NCBI GenBank assembly: GCA_900104375.1
Contig: LT629302.1
Coordinates: 2,320,001-2,384,000, forward strand
Direction of reading: 5' to 3'
Source of the DNA: Flavobacteriaceae bacterium MAR_2010_188
GTDB lineage: Bacteria > Bacteroidota > Bacteroidia > Flavobacteriales > Flavobacteriaceae
DNA length: 64,000 nucleotides
Part shown: positions 1 to 11,251 of the stretch, piece by piece
Layout: every line of letters begins with the position of its first letter
Position numbering within the stretch: the stretch's first letter is position 1
The notes under the pieces: generated by a model
Database searches by the model: none
What the model was told of the DNA's origin: nothing
What the model saw: only the letters and a program-made list of their open reading frames with translations
Position numbers and translations under genes: made by a program

Positions 1-1090
<1,090 letters not shown>

Positions 1091-1301
1091 TGCTTCTTAT
1101 AATGAGTTCCCGCACGGCGCCGGGGGCTCGCGTCCCCGGCACCGGCGGTGTCGCGCCACCCGGCCAAAAGGCCCGGCAGCGCCGTTATTTTTCATGTATC
1201 TTTTTCCAATATGTCAATGAACCTTTAAAAGTATTGAGGGTCCAGTATTGAGTATTAAGACGAATCCTGATACTCTGTACTTATATCTCTGTACTTTTTA
1301 G
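1091..1301 (-). other. tRNA-Ala to 23S spacer with processing stem and 7-base repeat arrays
   Basis: A GC-rich hairpin (1119-1125 paired with 1134-1140) lies next to the 23S 5' end and probably belongs to the RNase III processing stem. Two short tandem arrays of 7-base period follow. At 1230-1257 the units are agtattg, agggtcc, agtattg, agtatta. At 1273-1300 they are ctctgta, cttatat, ctctgta, cttttta. No gene is seen. Confidence 0.7.
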
Positions 1302-1375
1302 TGGAGAATATCGGAGTCGAACCGATGACCTCCTGCGTGCAAGGCAGGCGCTCTAGCCAGCTGAGCTAATCCCCC
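1302..1375 (-). tRNA. tRNA-Ala (anticodon TGC)
   Basis: The complement folds as a 74-base tRNA: acceptor GGGGGAT with ATTCTCC plus discriminator A, D-arm with AGCTCAGCTGG, anticodon loop TTGCACG (anticodon TGC, Ala), and T-loop GGTTCGACTCC. CCA is not encoded. It lies in the 16S-23S spacer downstream of tRNA-Ile, the usual arrangement in Bacteroidota rRNA operons. Confidence 0.98.
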
Positions 1376-1392
1376 GTCGTAGTTGGCAGATT

Positions 1393-1413
1393 CAGTATAC
1401 AGTACACAGTACC
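1393..1413 (-). repeat. 7-base tandem array in the tRNA-Ile/tRNA-Ala spacer
   Basis: There are three units: cagtata, cagtaca, cagtacc. On the complement they read as tgtactg-type words, which resemble the ctctgta words on the other side of tRNA-Ala (1273-1300), so the tRNA is loosely bracketed by inverted arrays. A second small array (ctaataa twice) is at 1501-1514. The rest of this 241-base spacer is AT-rich and holds a palindrome, gaagttgcgcaacttc, near 1438. Confidence 0.7.
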
Positions 1414-1549
1414 CTATAAATGAGCTGCAACGTAAACGAAGTTGCGCAACTTCTAAAATTTCCTTCAATCTTTAATGAACGTAATCACTAATTATTATTT
1501 CTAATAACTAATAACCGAAAACTATGTACCGCAAGCAAAGCTTGCCTTG

Positions 1550-1565
1550 TAGTCTCAGGCAGACT
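1550..1565 (-). repeat. 16-base copy of the tRNA-Ile 3' end
   Basis: Positions 1550-1565 are identical to 1617-1632, the last 16 bases of the tRNA-Ile gene (tagtctcaggcagact on the plus strand). The copy lies 67 bases downstream of the tRNA in its own reading direction, which is where a distal attachment-site copy would lie after integration into a tRNA 3' end. Only about 50 bases lie between the copies and no integrase is present. Confidence 0.8.
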
Positions 1566-1616
1566 TACCGCAACGAGTGCGGCATAAACTTCACGTCTGC
1601 TCTCGCCTACTCCCAG

Positions 1617-1690
1617 TAGTCTCAGGCAGACTCGAACTGCCGACCTCTACATTATCAGTGTAGCGCTCTAACCAGCTGAGCTATGAGACT
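1617..1690 (-). tRNA. tRNA-Ile (anticodon GAT)
   Basis: The complement forms a 74-base tRNA: acceptor AGTCTCA with TGAGACT plus discriminator A, D-arm AGCTCAGCTGGTTAGAGC, anticodon loop CTGATAA (anticodon GAT, Ile), and T-arm GGCAGTTCGAGTCTGCC. CCA is not encoded. It lies between 16S and tRNA-Ala in the rRNA spacer. Between it and the 16S 3' end are GC-rich hairpins (1757-1772, and about 1771-1790) that look like 16S processing stems. Confidence 0.98.
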
Positions 1691-1804
1691 CTGCCCGATC
1701 GAGATCGTGCCTAAAATATATTAAAAAAGGATCGACAGCGCGCATTAGCGAACGTTCCGGTCGCGGGACCGGCGGGGCCTCTCGGCCGCCATTTTTCTAT
1801 CTCT

Positions 1805-3327
<1,523 letters not shown>

Positions 3328-3478
3328 TATCTTATATACTTCTCGACGGCCGGTCGGTCTCCCGTCCGGTCCTGCTCTGGAACGTTCTCTAATCCGGCGG
3401 CCCCGAGGGGCCGCCTTACGCTGTCAATCCAATCTGTCAATCAACTTTACCGCCCCGGGGTCTCCCCTTTGGCGGGTG

Positions 3479-3509
3479 CAAATATAGCACCTTTTTCCGC
3501 TCCTACAAA
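3479..3509 (-). promoter_or_regulatory. rRNA promoter P1 (proximal)
   Basis: On the minus strand: -33 box TTTG (complement of 3506-3509), exactly 19 bases, then -7 box TATATTTG (complement of 3479-3486). This matches the Bacteroidota vegetative consensus TTTG-N19-TAnnTTTG. Transcription would start near 3472, giving a leader of about 145 bases before 16S. Confidence 0.85.
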
Positions 3510-3574
3510 ACATCCGCCGGTCTTTTTTTCCCGGCCCCCTGGTCCGCCATACGGCTTCCCCTTTTTAGCGGCTG

Positions 3575-3605
3575 CAAATATACGCCCCTTTTCCTTCCTT
3601 CCAAA
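3575..3605 (-). promoter_or_regulatory. rRNA promoter P2 (distal)
   Basis: This is a second perfect copy of the same arrangement, 96 bases upstream of P1: -33 TTTG (complement of 3602-3605), 19-base spacer, -7 TATATTTG (3575-3582). Sequence around both -7 boxes is similar (gcgg-tgcaaatata), so the pair looks like a duplication. An A/T-rich block lies directly upstream. Confidence 0.85.
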
Positions 3606-3775
3606 TCTTTTGATAAGATTTTTTGAAAAAAAATACAATCAACTAAAAGTCAGCAGTTTATAAATGTATTTTCTTAATATTCAGATTAGGATTAACTTTT
3701 ATAGAAGCTAACGCAATGGTCTTCAACTTCATGAAAAGGAAAATCTTTCATTCTTCAGCTTAATAAATGCCCTAT

Positions 3776-5740
3776 TTATAGGAAGAAATCCCACACGATG
3801 CCAAATCTGAGTGAAAAATCACGATAAGGATAATTTGGTGCGGAGAAAAAATTATATCCAGTGAAGGAAGAATTGAAGTGTTCTGCTATCAAAAATATGC
3901 GGGTTTGTCTGATTTTTGCGTTCACAAAAAAATCTAATCTTGGAAAATTACCTAGCTTTTCATCATTCTGAACATAGAATTCTGCTAGCAATGAATCATA
4001 ACCATTCATATTATATTCAGTAAAATAATTAAAGCTGACACCCGTCTGTAGAAATAAGGCTCGCTTAAATAGATGGTTTTGATAATAGAGAGTGTTTCTT
4101 GTAATTATCTCCGGCACGTTTATGACCTCACTTCCGCTAAGGACATTTTGATACATTATTGTATTATCGAGTCCGAAATTGCCAAAACGGAATTCCCTTC
4201 CTGCTTTTAACCTAACGTAATTTATATCATCATTATATTGTAATGGCTTCACATTGGTGTTTTCGTTCTTTGTGAAATAGGTATAATTAGAAATCGAAGT
4301 AACGTCTGCCTTTATATCGGCAATGTTTTTCAAATTAAATTCTACGTAGGCTGCTTTGGAAAATTGATTTTCGAACTGAGGATTGTACCAGTTATAGTTT
4401 GCATAATCACTTTGATATAATATATAGTTGTAATTAGGTCTAGAGTTATTGACGCTCGCACCGAATTGAATCTTGTTTTCTTCATTAAAATCGAAACCGC
4501 CAACGGCATTTACAAAATAGCCTTTTAGATTATCGGTTAGGTTAATGGAAAATTCACCATTAAGATAAACTTTGCCCAATCTATTATTATAGGTACCACC
4601 AATCTTAAAAAAATCATCTTTTATTCTATTCGGAATTTGGGTTCCATTTAGATTAACCACCGTATTGTAACCATAATTAATGTTCTGGTAATCTAGATTG
4701 GCCTGGACGGTCCCGAAATATTTCAAATTAAATCTAGCATATCCTCGAACCTTAAAATCTTCCAATGTCACCTTATCCCGAATGGTGGTTCCAAAAGCTT
4801 GACCAAAATACTCTGGCCTTGCCGCAGTCTGTTTGTACCTATAATATTTATCTTCAAAAGAAATGACATTTCCAATATCCAAAAAACCATTTTGTAAAGA
4901 GTCGTTCTGTTTTATTAAACTATATTCTTGCTCTAAATGAAATCTCTTACCAACCAGAATGTTTTCTGCGTCCTGAAAGTATGGGTCGAAGACAGACCGG
5001 TCTAGGAACTCATTGTCGCCTGACCTAAAATTCTCTACATCTTCATCTGTAATACCACCATTTTCGTTATTGAGCAAATCTTGAGTAACGATATGCCCCC
5101 TCGCCTTATACCGATTATTTTTACCATGATAGTTGGACATAACGCGGAAATTACCGGTACTGCTCAAAATATTCTGATATTTCCCAAGTGACCTCAACCC
5201 TTTATACCCAATAGCCATATTAAATTGGCGCGAGGTGTTTATCGTGAAAATGGCATCAAGCAGCTGGCCTTGTTCAAATGCTGATTTATAGAGGAGTTCT
5301 GTTAATGGTGTTGGAACATGGTAGTAATTGATATCCTCTATTTCTAAATAATTGAAATGCCTAGCCTGAGCTCCAAATTTTGGAATAGAACTATGGTTTG
5401 AAGAGAAATCTACAGAAAGATTGTTATAGGTCTGGCCTATGTTAGAAAAAGCCAATAAGTTAAAATTGTCCTTTCTTAGGTAGTTATACCTATAATACTT
5501 CTGAATGGTGAGAGTTGTATCCACATAAGTTGTGTCGTTCTTATGGTCTATGATCAAGTAATCTTTAATATCTGCCTTCTCCTTTAAAATCTTTCCTCGG
5601 TCGGTAGTTCCTCTCTGGGTTATAGAGTCTAAACCTTGTTGGGACCTTTGCTTAACTGGGCGCTCATTTATATCTTGTGCATTACCCTGAGAGATGCAGG
5701 TAATAATAAATAATATAAAAAACAGGTTTTTATGCATCAT
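3776..5740 (-). CDS. Putative outer-membrane porin (Porin_10-like)
   Basis: The protein has 654 residues, with a signal peptide at 1-21 ending near GNAQ, a short polar N-terminal region (to about 60), then a long run of alternating aromatic/polar strands typical of an outer-membrane beta-barrel. It closes on an aromatic residue (WDFFL), as barrels often do. Length and the YYRYNYLRKDNFNLLAF-type start of the barrel resemble the Bacteroidota putative porin family (PF14121). The substrate is unknown. The start has two adjacent ATG codons (5740, 5737). It is divergent from rnhB and single in its direction. Confidence 0.75.
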   Translation of the reverse strand: MMHKNLFFILFIITCISQGNAQDINERPVKQRSQQGLDSITQRGTTDRGKILKEKADIKDYLIIDHKNDTTYVDTTLTIQKYYRYNYLRKDNFNLLAFSNIGQTYNNLSVDFSSNHSSIPKFGAQARHFNYLEIEDINYYHVPTPLTELLYKSAFEQGQLLDAIFTINTSRQFNMAIGYKGLRSLGKYQNILSSTGNFRVMSNYHGKNNRYKARGHIVTQDLLNNENGGITDEDVENFRSGDNEFLDRSVFDPYFQDAENILVGKRFHLEQEYSLIKQNDSLQNGFLDIGNVISFEDKYYRYKQTAARPEYFGQAFGTTIRDKVTLEDFKVRGYARFNLKYFGTVQANLDYQNINYGYNTVVNLNGTQIPNRIKDDFFKIGGTYNNRLGKVYLNGEFSINLTDNLKGYFVNAVGGFDFNEENKIQFGASVNNSRPNYNYILYQSDYANYNWYNPQFENQFSKAAYVEFNLKNIADIKADVTSISNYTYFTKNENTNVKPLQYNDDINYVRLKAGREFRFGNFGLDNTIMYQNVLSGSEVINVPEIITRNTLYYQNHLFKRALFLQTGVSFNYFTEYNMNGYDSLLAEFYVQNDEKLGNFPRLDFFVNAKIRQTRIFLIAEHFNSSFTGYNFFSAPNYPYRDFSLRFGIVWDFFL

Positions 5741-5912
5741 TCAACTTTGGGCGTAAAATTACTATTTTGATGGAGATTTAATTAAACATTAAAACCTTTA
5801 TCTGAGGATTGAAAATTTCCTTCTTCATATTACGAAACTGTACCTTATATATATGTATGCGTAACTACCTTCGAAAAAGGTTTATTCTCATGTTCTTCAT
5901 TAATATTTAACT

Positions 5913-6533
5913 TTGAAAAAAAAATACCAATTGCCCTTAAAGATTAGCTTTTCAAAAATAGATGGAGAATGCGGGACCGATGAGGCCGGACGTGGTTGTC
6001 TGGCAGGACCAGTTACGGCAGCTGCAGTAATTCTACCAAAAAATTTTAGACACAAGCTTCTAAACGATTCTAAGCAGTTAAACGAAAAAGTCAGGAATGA
6101 GCTGCGACACGCAATTCATAAGAAAGCGCTTTGCTTTTCTTTTTTTCATATTTGGCCAGAGGAAATTGATAAAGTCAACATATTGAATGCGTCGATAGAA
6201 TGCATGCATCAATCAATTGGACTTTTAAAACCTATCCCAAAATTTATAATTGTGGATGGCAATCGATTTAAACCGTTTCCTGAAATCCCTCACCAAACAA
6301 TTATAAAAGGTGATTCTAAATATTTGAGCATCGCTGCAGCCTCCATTATCGCTAAAACGGAAAGGGACCAACTCATGCAAAATCTGCATGAAGAATATCC
6401 AATGTATAATTGGAAACAAAATAAAGGTTATCCCACTCTAGAACATCGGGAGGCCATTAGAGAATTTGGGATTACCAAATATCATAGAAAATCATTTAGA
6501 TTATTGCCAGAGCAGCTTAAATTGAAATTGTAA
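5913..6533 (+). CDS. rnhB: Ribonuclease HII
   Basis: The enzyme cuts the RNA strand of RNA/DNA hybrids, including single misincorporated ribonucleotides. It has 206 residues from the first possible start. Motif TDEAGRG gives D23 and E24. Further expected metal ligands are D115 (IVDGN) and D152 (IIAKTERD). No ATG is available in frame before residue 98. TTG at 5913 and TTG at 5931 are the candidates. A -7-like box, TAACTTTG (5908-5915), overlaps the first TTG, so if that promoter is used the start would be the TTG at 5931 (200 residues). A large lipoprotein gene follows after 28 bases. Confidence 0.95.
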   Translation: MKKKYQLPLKISFSKIDGECGTDEAGRGCLAGPVTAAAVILPKNFRHKLLNDSKQLNEKVRNELRHAIHKKALCFSFFHIWPEEIDKVNILNASIECMHQSIGLLKPIPKFIIVDGNRFKPFPEIPHQTIIKGDSKYLSIAAASIIAKTERDQLMQNLHEEYPMYNWKQNKGYPTLEHREAIREFGITKYHRKSFRLLPEQLKLKL

Positions 6534-6561
6534 CTTCTATATATTTGCAAAAACTTCCTTA

Positions 6562-8994
6562 ATGTTTAAAGTCTGGATCTATTTACTGCTGATTGCCCTA
6601 TTTCTAGGTTGCCAAAGCGATTTGCAGAAATCCGAAAACCTTACCAATTATTTACCAGCAGAGACTTCTATTTATTTTGAAGGTGAAGATTTTGACGAAA
6701 TAAAATCATCTATTGAAGAATCTAAGTTAATCTCGGAATTTACCAAATATCCGATGAATGATAAGCTCAGCAACATTATAAATACGCTGAAGCATTTAAA
6801 TTCAAAACATAAATCAGTATTAGGTTTTTCTAGAGGTAATGATCAGAAATTATTTTTCTCGTTGATTGTTAAATCCGATTCCACGATTTTCAAGAAAGAT
6901 TCTGTCCAGGATTTGAAGGTCGAGACATTTACCACCCAGGCGGGCTCGATTACCAAATATACCATTGATAGCACATCTATTTATTCTAAGCAAATCGATG
7001 ATATTCAATTTTACTCCAACAATGAGACTTTCACAAAGAACTTTGGCAAGGACGACACTAGCAGTCCTACGCCAAATAGATTTCAAAAACTGAAATCTAG
7101 TGATAAAACTGTGGTTCTTCAATCTAATGAGGAAGATGGATTTCCCATGCGGATATTCTTAAACGACAGCTTATCTCATCTAAAATTGGGAGATAGGATG
7201 TTCTTAGACTTGGTAGAAAACGATAACGAGGTTTATGCCAACGGTGTGGTAGAGAATATCAAAAATGACAGCTCATATATCGGATTGTTTAAAAACACGA
7301 TTCCCCAACTCAACCGGTTTTCAGAAATATCACCAGATAACATAGATTACGCCATGAGCGTAACCTTTGATGATCGAGAGGTTTTCTTGAAGAATTTAGG
7401 TAACATTTTCCCAGCAGATAGCTTAACAAATGTAAGCTGGCCGTTAAATAATACTATTGAAATCGCCCAAATTGAAAAGAATTCTGAAACGGTAATATTC
7501 ATACAAACGCTTGACCCAAGCACTTCTTTGAGTAATCTTCAAAATAAAAGTTTGTTTGAAACCTACCGAGAAGTAGAAATTTATAATCTTAATGAGGAAA
7601 AAAGTCCGTTTGTAGTTTTCAAAAATCTGTTTAGAAGCAGCAATCCTGATTATTTCTTTACAATCGATGAGTTTTTCCTTTTCTCTGATAATCTCGGTTT
7701 ATTGAAGGAATGTATCAGTGCCTACCAAAATGAAAACACCCTGAGCAAATCTGGTAGTTTTGAAGGTATTATGCAGAATATGAGCGATGAGGCTTCCACC
7801 TTTGTCTATTATAATGGTGTTAGATTAAATAAGCTGATTGACTTAAACTTTGACGAAGAAATAAATCTAAATTTTAAAAATTCTGAACGTTCTGCGATTC
7901 AACTTATAACAGATAGCGATTATGCCCACATCAACGCAGTTTTAAGAAAATCTGGTAAAACCTCTAGTAGGACTTCTGTGGCTGAGCAGCTACAAACAAC
8001 TATCGATTCAGAAATTTTAAACGGTCCCTACTTTTTGGAAAATAGCGAATCTAAAAGCATGGATTATTATGTACAGGACGTTAATAATAATTTACACGTT
8101 TTTGATAATAAGGGCAATGTTCTATTTAAAAAGTTATTGGATGGACCTATTCTAGGCAGAATTGAGCAACTAGATTCCTTCAAAAATGGCCGTAAGCAAT
8201 TAGCATTTACTACTGCCAAAACACTTTATGTTCTTTCTAGGGACGGTAAGGATGTAAGCAATTTTCCTGTTAAATTTAAAGATCAGGTTACCCAACCCCT
8301 GTCCTTGTTCGACTATGAAAATAATAGAATATACAGATTGCTGATTACCCAGGGCAAGGACTTGCTGATGATGGATAAAGATGGTAAACGGGTAAATGGA
8401 TTTAAATTTAAGCCTAACAATAACCCAATCACTAGTCAGCCAAAACATATCGTGCTTGGCCGTAAAGATTTCATTGCATTTAAAGAAGGTGACGGTATTA
8501 GAATGTTATCGAGAACCGGGGGAGATCGCATAAATGTTAGTACCAATTTCAATTATTCCGATAACGAATTGTACGAGTTAGACGATAAATTTTCGTTTAC
8601 TGATAGAACCGGAAATCTTGTTCAGATTGACCAAAATGGTGGGATTACAAAACAAGATTTAAAGATTGCCGAAACCCATAAATTTGTTTCAACTTCTAGA
8701 ACCGCGGTTTACCTCTCGGATAATCTTCTTAAAATAAGGACCAATTCTGTAGAACTTGATTTTGGAAATTACACTGATCCAAGGATTTTCTATATCAATG
8801 ATAAAATTTATGTGACGATTACCGACCTACAAACAAACAAGGTATATCTATTTGACAGTCAAGTAAAACCAATTTCAGGATTTCCTGTTTATGGAAGTTC
8901 TTCAATTGACATCGGTAAAATCGATAAGGACACAAACCTAGAAATCATTGTAAAAAGTGGCTCTAACGGAATTTTGATTTATCAATTAAACTAG
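6562..8994 (+). CDS. Large exported lipoprotein of unknown function
   Basis: The protein has 810 residues. The N-terminus is a lipoprotein signal with lipobox LFLGC (Cys16). After it, LPAETSIYFEG resembles the opening of DUF3352-type proteins, a tentative match. The first two thirds (about 20-470) is mixed alpha/beta. From about 490 on there are repeated strand blocks (for example LFDYENNRIYRLLITQ and LMMDKDGKRVNGF) like a beta-propeller of PQQ/VCBS type. It is probably attached to the cell envelope. TATATTTG at about 6540 could be its own -7 box. Function is not assigned. Confidence 0.7.
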   Translation: MFKVWIYLLLIALFLGCQSDLQKSENLTNYLPAETSIYFEGEDFDEIKSSIEESKLISEFTKYPMNDKLSNIINTLKHLNSKHKSVLGFSRGNDQKLFFSLIVKSDSTIFKKDSVQDLKVETFTTQAGSITKYTIDSTSIYSKQIDDIQFYSNNETFTKNFGKDDTSSPTPNRFQKLKSSDKTVVLQSNEEDGFPMRIFLNDSLSHLKLGDRMFLDLVENDNEVYANGVVENIKNDSSYIGLFKNTIPQLNRFSEISPDNIDYAMSVTFDDREVFLKNLGNIFPADSLTNVSWPLNNTIEIAQIEKNSETVIFIQTLDPSTSLSNLQNKSLFETYREVEIYNLNEEKSPFVVFKNLFRSSNPDYFFTIDEFFLFSDNLGLLKECISAYQNENTLSKSGSFEGIMQNMSDEASTFVYYNGVRLNKLIDLNFDEEINLNFKNSERSAIQLITDSDYAHINAVLRKSGKTSSRTSVAEQLQTTIDSEILNGPYFLENSESKSMDYYVQDVNNNLHVFDNKGNVLFKKLLDGPILGRIEQLDSFKNGRKQLAFTTAKTLYVLSRDGKDVSNFPVKFKDQVTQPLSLFDYENNRIYRLLITQGKDLLMMDKDGKRVNGFKFKPNNNPITSQPKHIVLGRKDFIAFKEGDGIRMLSRTGGDRINVSTNFNYSDNELYELDDKFSFTDRTGNLVQIDQNGGITKQDLKIAETHKFVSTSRTAVYLSDNLLKIRTNSVELDFGNYTDPRIFYINDKIYVTITDLQTNKVYLFDSQVKPISGFPVYGSSSIDIGKIDKDTNLEIIVKSGSNGILIYQLN

Positions 8995-9141
8995 GATTAC
9001 TCAGCTTTGTTAAATCATAAATCTGCTCCATATTTCTTCAAGATTCAACGCTCATTTAAGGTCTGCTATTTTTAGCGATATCACGAATATCTTTTCTGTT
9101 TTTACTACTATTGCAGCTTCAAGAATTAACTAGAATAACAA

Positions 9142-10191
9142 ATGATAAAACGCACCAAAGCCTCTTTGCATAAAACCATTCTCCATAAAGTTGGGAATAA
9201 ATTCAACAGTACTAAAAATGCTTTTTCGGAACAACTGTTAGACCTAGACGAAGCGAGTTACGACCTCATGTTGCCTTATCTTTTAAAACCTTTTGGTAGT
9301 GTTGCAGAAACTTTTCGCTTCAATCATCATTCTAACGTAGAACTGAATGAAATAAATAATTACAGTTCACAGCTATTAAAAGATTCTACCGATTTTATTG
9401 AAATTTCCAAACACATCGTGATGCATTTATTCGAGCAGTCTAATTCTGCCCAGATAAAAACGGGAGACGTGCTGATCTGTCTTTTTAATGATATTCAATA
9501 TGAAGATTATCAAACCGATGCCATTGGTATTTTCAAGATTGAGAGCAGAGCGCATTTTTTTCAAACGTACCTAGAAAACAATAGCTACGATATTATTTCT
9601 CAAAAAGGAATCCCAACGAAAAAGGTCGACAAAGGATGTTTGATATTGAATGCAGCGGACACCGAAGGAAAAATTGTGCTTAGCGTTGATCATAACAATT
9701 ACGATGCGCAGTATTGGACCAAAGGTTTTCTTAATGTGAAATATCCCGATGACAGCAACGAGCATACTAAGAATTATATAGAGATGTGCAGGGAATTCTC
9801 AAAGGAAGTTCTTCAGCCACAGTTTGGGATGAAAGAGCAGAGTTCGTTTCTTGCAAATACGGTCGACTTTTTAAAGGAAAATGAAATCGTTAATCTTGAA
9901 ACTTTTAAAGAACAGGTTTTTGATGAAGAAAATAGAGTTGAGCTCTTTGAAGATTTTCAAAAATTCTACGAAAGCGACAACAACATTGTAATCCGCAATC
10001 AGTTTGATGTTTCGGAAGTGGTTCTGAAAAAGCAAAAGCAAAAGATAAAAACTGAAATAAAATTAGATACCAATATTCAAATTAAATTGGATATTGATGC
10101 GCCAGACGCATCTGCAGAATATCTTGAAAGAGGTTACGATACGGAACGGAAAATGCACTTTTACAAAGTTTTTTTCAACGAAGAAGGCTAA
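9142..10191 (+). CDS. Nucleoid-associated protein, NdpA/YejK-like
   Basis: The protein has 349 residues and no signal peptide. The overall layout, with the YLLKPF-GSVAETFRFNH opening, the KTGDVLICLFNDI segment and the DNAQ/QYWTKGFLNVK block, matches the 37-kDa nucleoid-associated family (PF04245). That family binds DNA in E. coli (YejK), but its cellular role in Bacteroidota is unproven. The gene is convergent with lipB, with three bases between stop codons. Confidence 0.8.
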   Translation: MIKRTKASLHKTILHKVGNKFNSTKNAFSEQLLDLDEASYDLMLPYLLKPFGSVAETFRFNHHSNVELNEINNYSSQLLKDSTDFIEISKHIVMHLFEQSNSAQIKTGDVLICLFNDIQYEDYQTDAIGIFKIESRAHFFQTYLENNSYDIISQKGIPTKKVDKGCLILNAADTEGKIVLSVDHNNYDAQYWTKGFLNVKYPDDSNEHTKNYIEMCREFSKEVLQPQFGMKEQSSFLANTVDFLKENEIVNLETFKEQVFDEENRVELFEDFQKFYESDNNIVIRNQFDVSEVVLKKQKQKIKTEIKLDTNIQIKLDIDAPDASAEYLERGYDTERKMHFYKVFFNEEG

Positions 10192-10194
10192 AAA

Positions 10195-10914
10195 TTAATG
10201 TTGCAGTAATTCTTTATAACGTAGTTCTGCTTCAAACAGATTCTCGAAATGATAAAGAAGTTTTTGTTTAACCAAGGACATTTCAACTTCTTCAATCCCC
10301 AATTCAACATTTAAAGAGGTAACCGCCTTGCCACGGATGCCACAGGGAATAATATTATCGAAATAACCTAAATCAGCATTGACATTTAGGGCAAAACCGT
10401 GCATGGTGACCCATCTGCTCGCCCTAACTCCCATCGCGCATATTTTTCTAGCGAAAGGCGTTCCAACATCTAACCAAACTCCGGTTTCTCCTTTGCTACG
10501 TTCGGCTTTCAAATTAAATTCGGCAAGGGTTTTAATGATCATTTCTTCTAGGAGACGAAGATATTTATGTATATCGGTAAAGAAGTTTTCTAAATCTAGA
10601 ATAGGATAACCAACAATTTGACCAGGCCCGTGATAAGTAATATCGCCGCCACGATTGATTTTATAAAAGGTTGCGCCTTTCGCCGTAAGTTGATTTTCAT
10701 TAAGCAGAAGATTGGAGATATCACCGCTTTTACCAAGCGTATAGACGTGCGGATGCTCTACAAAGAGAAGATGATTTTTAGTTTTAGAATTTAAATTTTC
10801 TCGTCTATTCTTGATTTTAGTATCGACGACGGCCCTAAATAGTTGGTCCTGATAATCCCAAGTTTCCTTGTAATCTTTAAGTCCCAAATCTTCAATTAAA
10901 ACAACTTTGTTCAT
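10195..10914 (-). CDS. lipB: Lipoyl(octanoyl) transferase
   Basis: LipB moves octanoate from acyl carrier protein to lipoyl domains, the first step of lipoate assembly on 2-oxoacid dehydrogenases such as the E2 encoded at 39146-40456. It has 239 residues from ATG 10914. Motif RGGDITYHGPGQ is at 88-99. The catalytic pair is K157 (ARKICAMG) and C191 (IIPCGI). A TTG three codons upstream (10923) is less likely, since it lies inside a -7-like box TATCTTTG (10928-10921); that box would give a leader of only a few bases. Confidence 0.95.
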   Translation of the reverse strand: MNKVVLIEDLGLKDYKETWDYQDQLFRAVVDTKIKNRRENLNSKTKNHLLFVEHPHVYTLGKSGDISNLLLNENQLTAKGATFYKINRGGDITYHGPGQIVGYPILDLENFFTDIHKYLRLLEEMIIKTLAEFNLKAERSKGETGVWLDVGTPFARKICAMGVRASRWVTMHGFALNVNADLGYFDNIIPCGIRGKAVTSLNVELGIEEVEMSLVKQKLLYHFENLFEAELRYKELLQH

Positions 10915-10934
10915 AGAGAGCAAAGATAATCATT

Positions 10935-11093
10935 TCAACGTTTAGGATTGTTTAAGATGATTAAAGCCGCAATTACACCCGGCACCCAACCACAAATCCA
11001 TAATATGGTAACGATGATTATAGAACCACAACCTTTGTCAATGATTGCTAATGGCGGACATAAAATTGATAGGATGACTCTCCAAATACTCAT
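10935..11093 (-). CDS. Small YqaE/Pmp3-family membrane protein
   Basis: The gene encodes 52 residues: MSIWRVILSILCPPLAIIDK, then GCGSIIIVTILWICGW, then VPGVIAALIILNNPKR. Two hydrophobic helices with the PPLA-x-ID-x-G signature and the WVPGVIAA block identify the YqaE/Pmp3 (UPF0057) family of small membrane proteins, linked to membrane potential and salt stress in yeast and plants. It lies 20 bases upstream of lipB on the same strand and is divergent from lysS. Confidence 0.92.
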   Translation of the reverse strand: MSIWRVILSILCPPLAIIDKGCGSIIIVTILWICGWVPGVIAALIILNNPKR

Positions 11094-11146
11094 GATGATT
11101 TTGATTTTGATTGATGTAGTTATTTGACGTAATTACATAATCAATG

Positions 11147-11215
11147 TTACATTTTATCTCTAGCTAAAATCAATCTTAAAACAGTCCTCTAATTTTTAGA
11201 TAAAATGTAATTTTG
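11147..11215. promoter_or_regulatory. Symmetric divergent promoter region, yqaE-like gene / lysS
   Basis: A perfect 13-base inverted repeat (ttacattttatct at 11147-11159, agataaaatgtaa at 11198-11210) lies between the divergent genes. The right arm runs into TAATTTTG (11208-11215), a -7 box for lysS with a leader of about 30 bases. The left arm runs on the other strand into TAACATTG, a near-match for the divergent gene. Both -7 boxes therefore carry the same upstream sequence. No -33 box is clear. Confidence 0.55.
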
Positions 11216-11251
11216 CAAACCAATCCTATTTATTAGGCAAATATAAACGGC

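Larger units (their letters stand above)
3328..3775 (-). promoter_or_regulatory. rRNA operon leader and upstream region
   Basis: This 448-base stretch holds no gene. From the 16S end outward it has a leader of about 140 bases with a strong hairpin (3396-3404 with 3407-3415), two tandem promoters (given separately), and then an AT-rich block at about 3605-3660 in the position of an UP-type element. The rest, to the porin stop codon, is AT-rich with no recognised feature. Confidence 0.75.
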
